A stretch of DNA of 64,000 nt. Origin: Marinobacterium aestuarii. Its GTDB lineage: Bacteria; Pseudomonadota; Gammaproteobacteria; Pseudomonadales; Balneatricaceae. The first letter of the stretch is position 1, and each line of letters begins with the position of its first letter. The stretch is taken from positions 2,542,001-2,606,000 of the forward strand of contig NZ_CP015839.1 of assembly GCF_001651805.1 (NCBI RefSeq). The letters are read 5' to 3'. Shown here one piece after another: positions 63,115 through 64,000 of the stretch. The translations under genes and the position numbers were made by a program. The notes under the pieces are model-generated. The model ran no database searches. It was not told the DNA's origin and was given only the letters and a program-made list of their open reading frames with translations.

Positions 63115-64000
63115 TCAGGCCATCATGTACCCCAGCAGCAGGAAGCCCAGCAGTGTCAGAGCGCCGCCCATCAGCGCATAGGGTAGCTGTGTAATGGCAT
63201 GGCCCATGGTTGTGCACCCCGAGCCCTGGGATGAAAGCACGGTGGAGTCACTGAAAAAGCACGCATGACTGCCAAAGGCGGACGCCGACAGCAGGGCGCC
63301 AACGGTCAGCGGCATTGAGACATCCAGGGATTGCGCCATGGGGATCACGATCGGCAGCGATACTACGAACACGCCCCAGCTGGAGCCGGTGGCGAACACC
63401 ACCGCAGCCATCAGTGCAAACACGATGGCCGGCAGCAAGGTCGGTGACAGCCAGGGGGTGACGGCATCGATGATGTAGGGCGTCATGCCCAGCTGATCAT
63501 TGACCTCCTTGACCATAAAGCCGGCGGCAACCACAGCGATGGGGTAGAGCATGACCTTGAAGCCATCGAGCATGGCCTCCACCAGCTGCTCGCAACGCAT
63601 CAGTCCCTGCACAAAGTACAGCACCAGCGTGAACACCGAGGCCACCAGCGCTCCCTTGAGCAGATCAATTTCGTAGTAGAGGCTGGCGCCAACCAGCACC
63701 GCCATGGGCAGCAGAAAGTTAAGCAGGCCTGTCAGTGGCGTCGTGCGGGGCAGGCTGGATGTATCAAGCACGGTGACAGGGGCATCCTCGGGAATTGGCT
63801 GGCCGGCACGGGCGCGTTTTTCCGCGGCCTTCATGGGGCCTATATCACCGATCCAGCCGAGTACGACCAGCCCTACGATCAGCAGCGCCGCCCAGCCATA
63901 GGCCATATAGGGGATGGCCTGGATGTAGAGAGACATGCCGCCGCCTGCCGCCACCGCCTGGTTTTCCTCCAGCAGGGCTGCAAAGTAGACCGCCCAGGTG
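63115..64000 (-). CDS. NhaC-family Na+/H+ antiporter-like transporter, 5' end beyond the window
   Basis: At least 295 residues; the frame (…AALLEENQAVAAGGGMSLYIQ) is open to the right edge. The visible part has about eight transmembrane segments and the conserved GSSWGVFVVSLPIVIPMAQS and SASAFGSHACFFSDSTVLSSQG motifs of NhaC-type carriers. Members exchange Na+ for H+ or carry organic substrates such as amino acids with Na+. Near a PuuB-type oxidase it may import the amine, but that is inference. Confidence 0.8.
   Translation of the reverse strand, partial: TWAVYFAALLEENQAVAAGGGMSLYIQAIPYMAYGWAALLIVGLVVLGWIGDIGPMKAAEKRARAGQPIPEDAPVTVLDTSSLPRTTPLTGLLNFLLPMAVLVGASLYYEIDLLKGALVASVFTLVLYFVQGLMRCEQLVEAMLDGFKVMLYPIAVVAAGFMVKEVNDQLGMTPYIIDAVTPWLSPTLLPAIVFALMAAVVFATGSSWGVFVVSLPIVIPMAQSLDVSMPLTVGALLSASAFGSHACFFSDSTVLSSQGSGCTTMGHAITQLPYALMGGALTLLGFLLLGYMMA

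Overview
The window looks like chromosomal DNA of a free-living, GC-rich gammaproteobacterium, probably marine and near the Oceanospirillales/Pseudomonadales. The evidence is the order of housekeeping blocks: tRNA-Arg/His/Leu followed by tig-clpP-clpX, and uvrC-pgsA followed by tRNA-Gly-Cys-Leu. thiBPQ, ArfB, MiaE, LpxH, GlnS, CysS and FolD fit the same picture. A genus cannot be fixed from the sequence alone.

Layout. 0-11 kb: a cut unknown gene, a YaeR-type VOC protein, a Gfo/Idh/MocA dehydrogenase, a divergent thiolase-like protein, a DUF502 membrane protein, a decayed P-type ATPase, a secreted CHRD protein, arfB, the thiBPQ thiamine importer with a divergent thiamine-kinase-like gene, and a lone HsdR-N-type nuclease. 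11.3-25.2 kb: a catabolic region around one LysR regulator. It holds a class III aminotransferase, an APC permease, an M20 deacylase, a flavin monooxygenase-RidA-DUF1028 operon, an aspartase-aldehyde dehydrogenase pair, a Fic protein and an AllE-type bicupin. Several of its promoters share an AT-rich palindrome close to TTAAAATATTTTTAA, so the region may be one regulon for an acylated amine or amino acid. The substrate cannot be read from the sequence.

25.6-31 kb: an autotransporter, an SRAP protein, a decayed Mu-like phage relic (Mor-type activator and holin), miaE, lpxH and ppiB, with two separate 7-bp tandem-repeat tracts. 31-42 kb: glnS with a tandemly duplicated 3' end, an alpha/beta hydrolase with an M14 peptidase, a lipoprotein, cysS, an overlapping operon of two glycosyltransferase-like enzymes around a radical SAM enzyme, a frameshifted ion channel, and folD. 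42-47 kb: a tRNA cluster with four identical tRNA-His genes, then tig, clpP and clpX. The lon gene expected after clpX is absent; a MITE-like element and a DUF1853 gene lie there instead.

48-64 kb: uvrC, pgsA, tRNA-Gly/Cys/Leu, alkA-ada, a second identical tRNA-Cys, a KfrA-like DNA-binding coiled-coil protein behind a perfect palindrome, a GacA/UvrY-like response regulator, an NTF2-like protein, an enlarged helicase IV with a nuclease-like insert, a secreted unknown, a PuuB-type oxidase, and an NhaC-type antiporter cut by the window edge. A short inverted-repeat element family occurs at about 31.2, 46.8 and 61.5 kb; the last copy carries an extra block of three hairpins.

The strongest leads for undescribed biology are the LysR region with its shared palindrome, the radical SAM/glycosyltransferase operon, and the MITE-like family.
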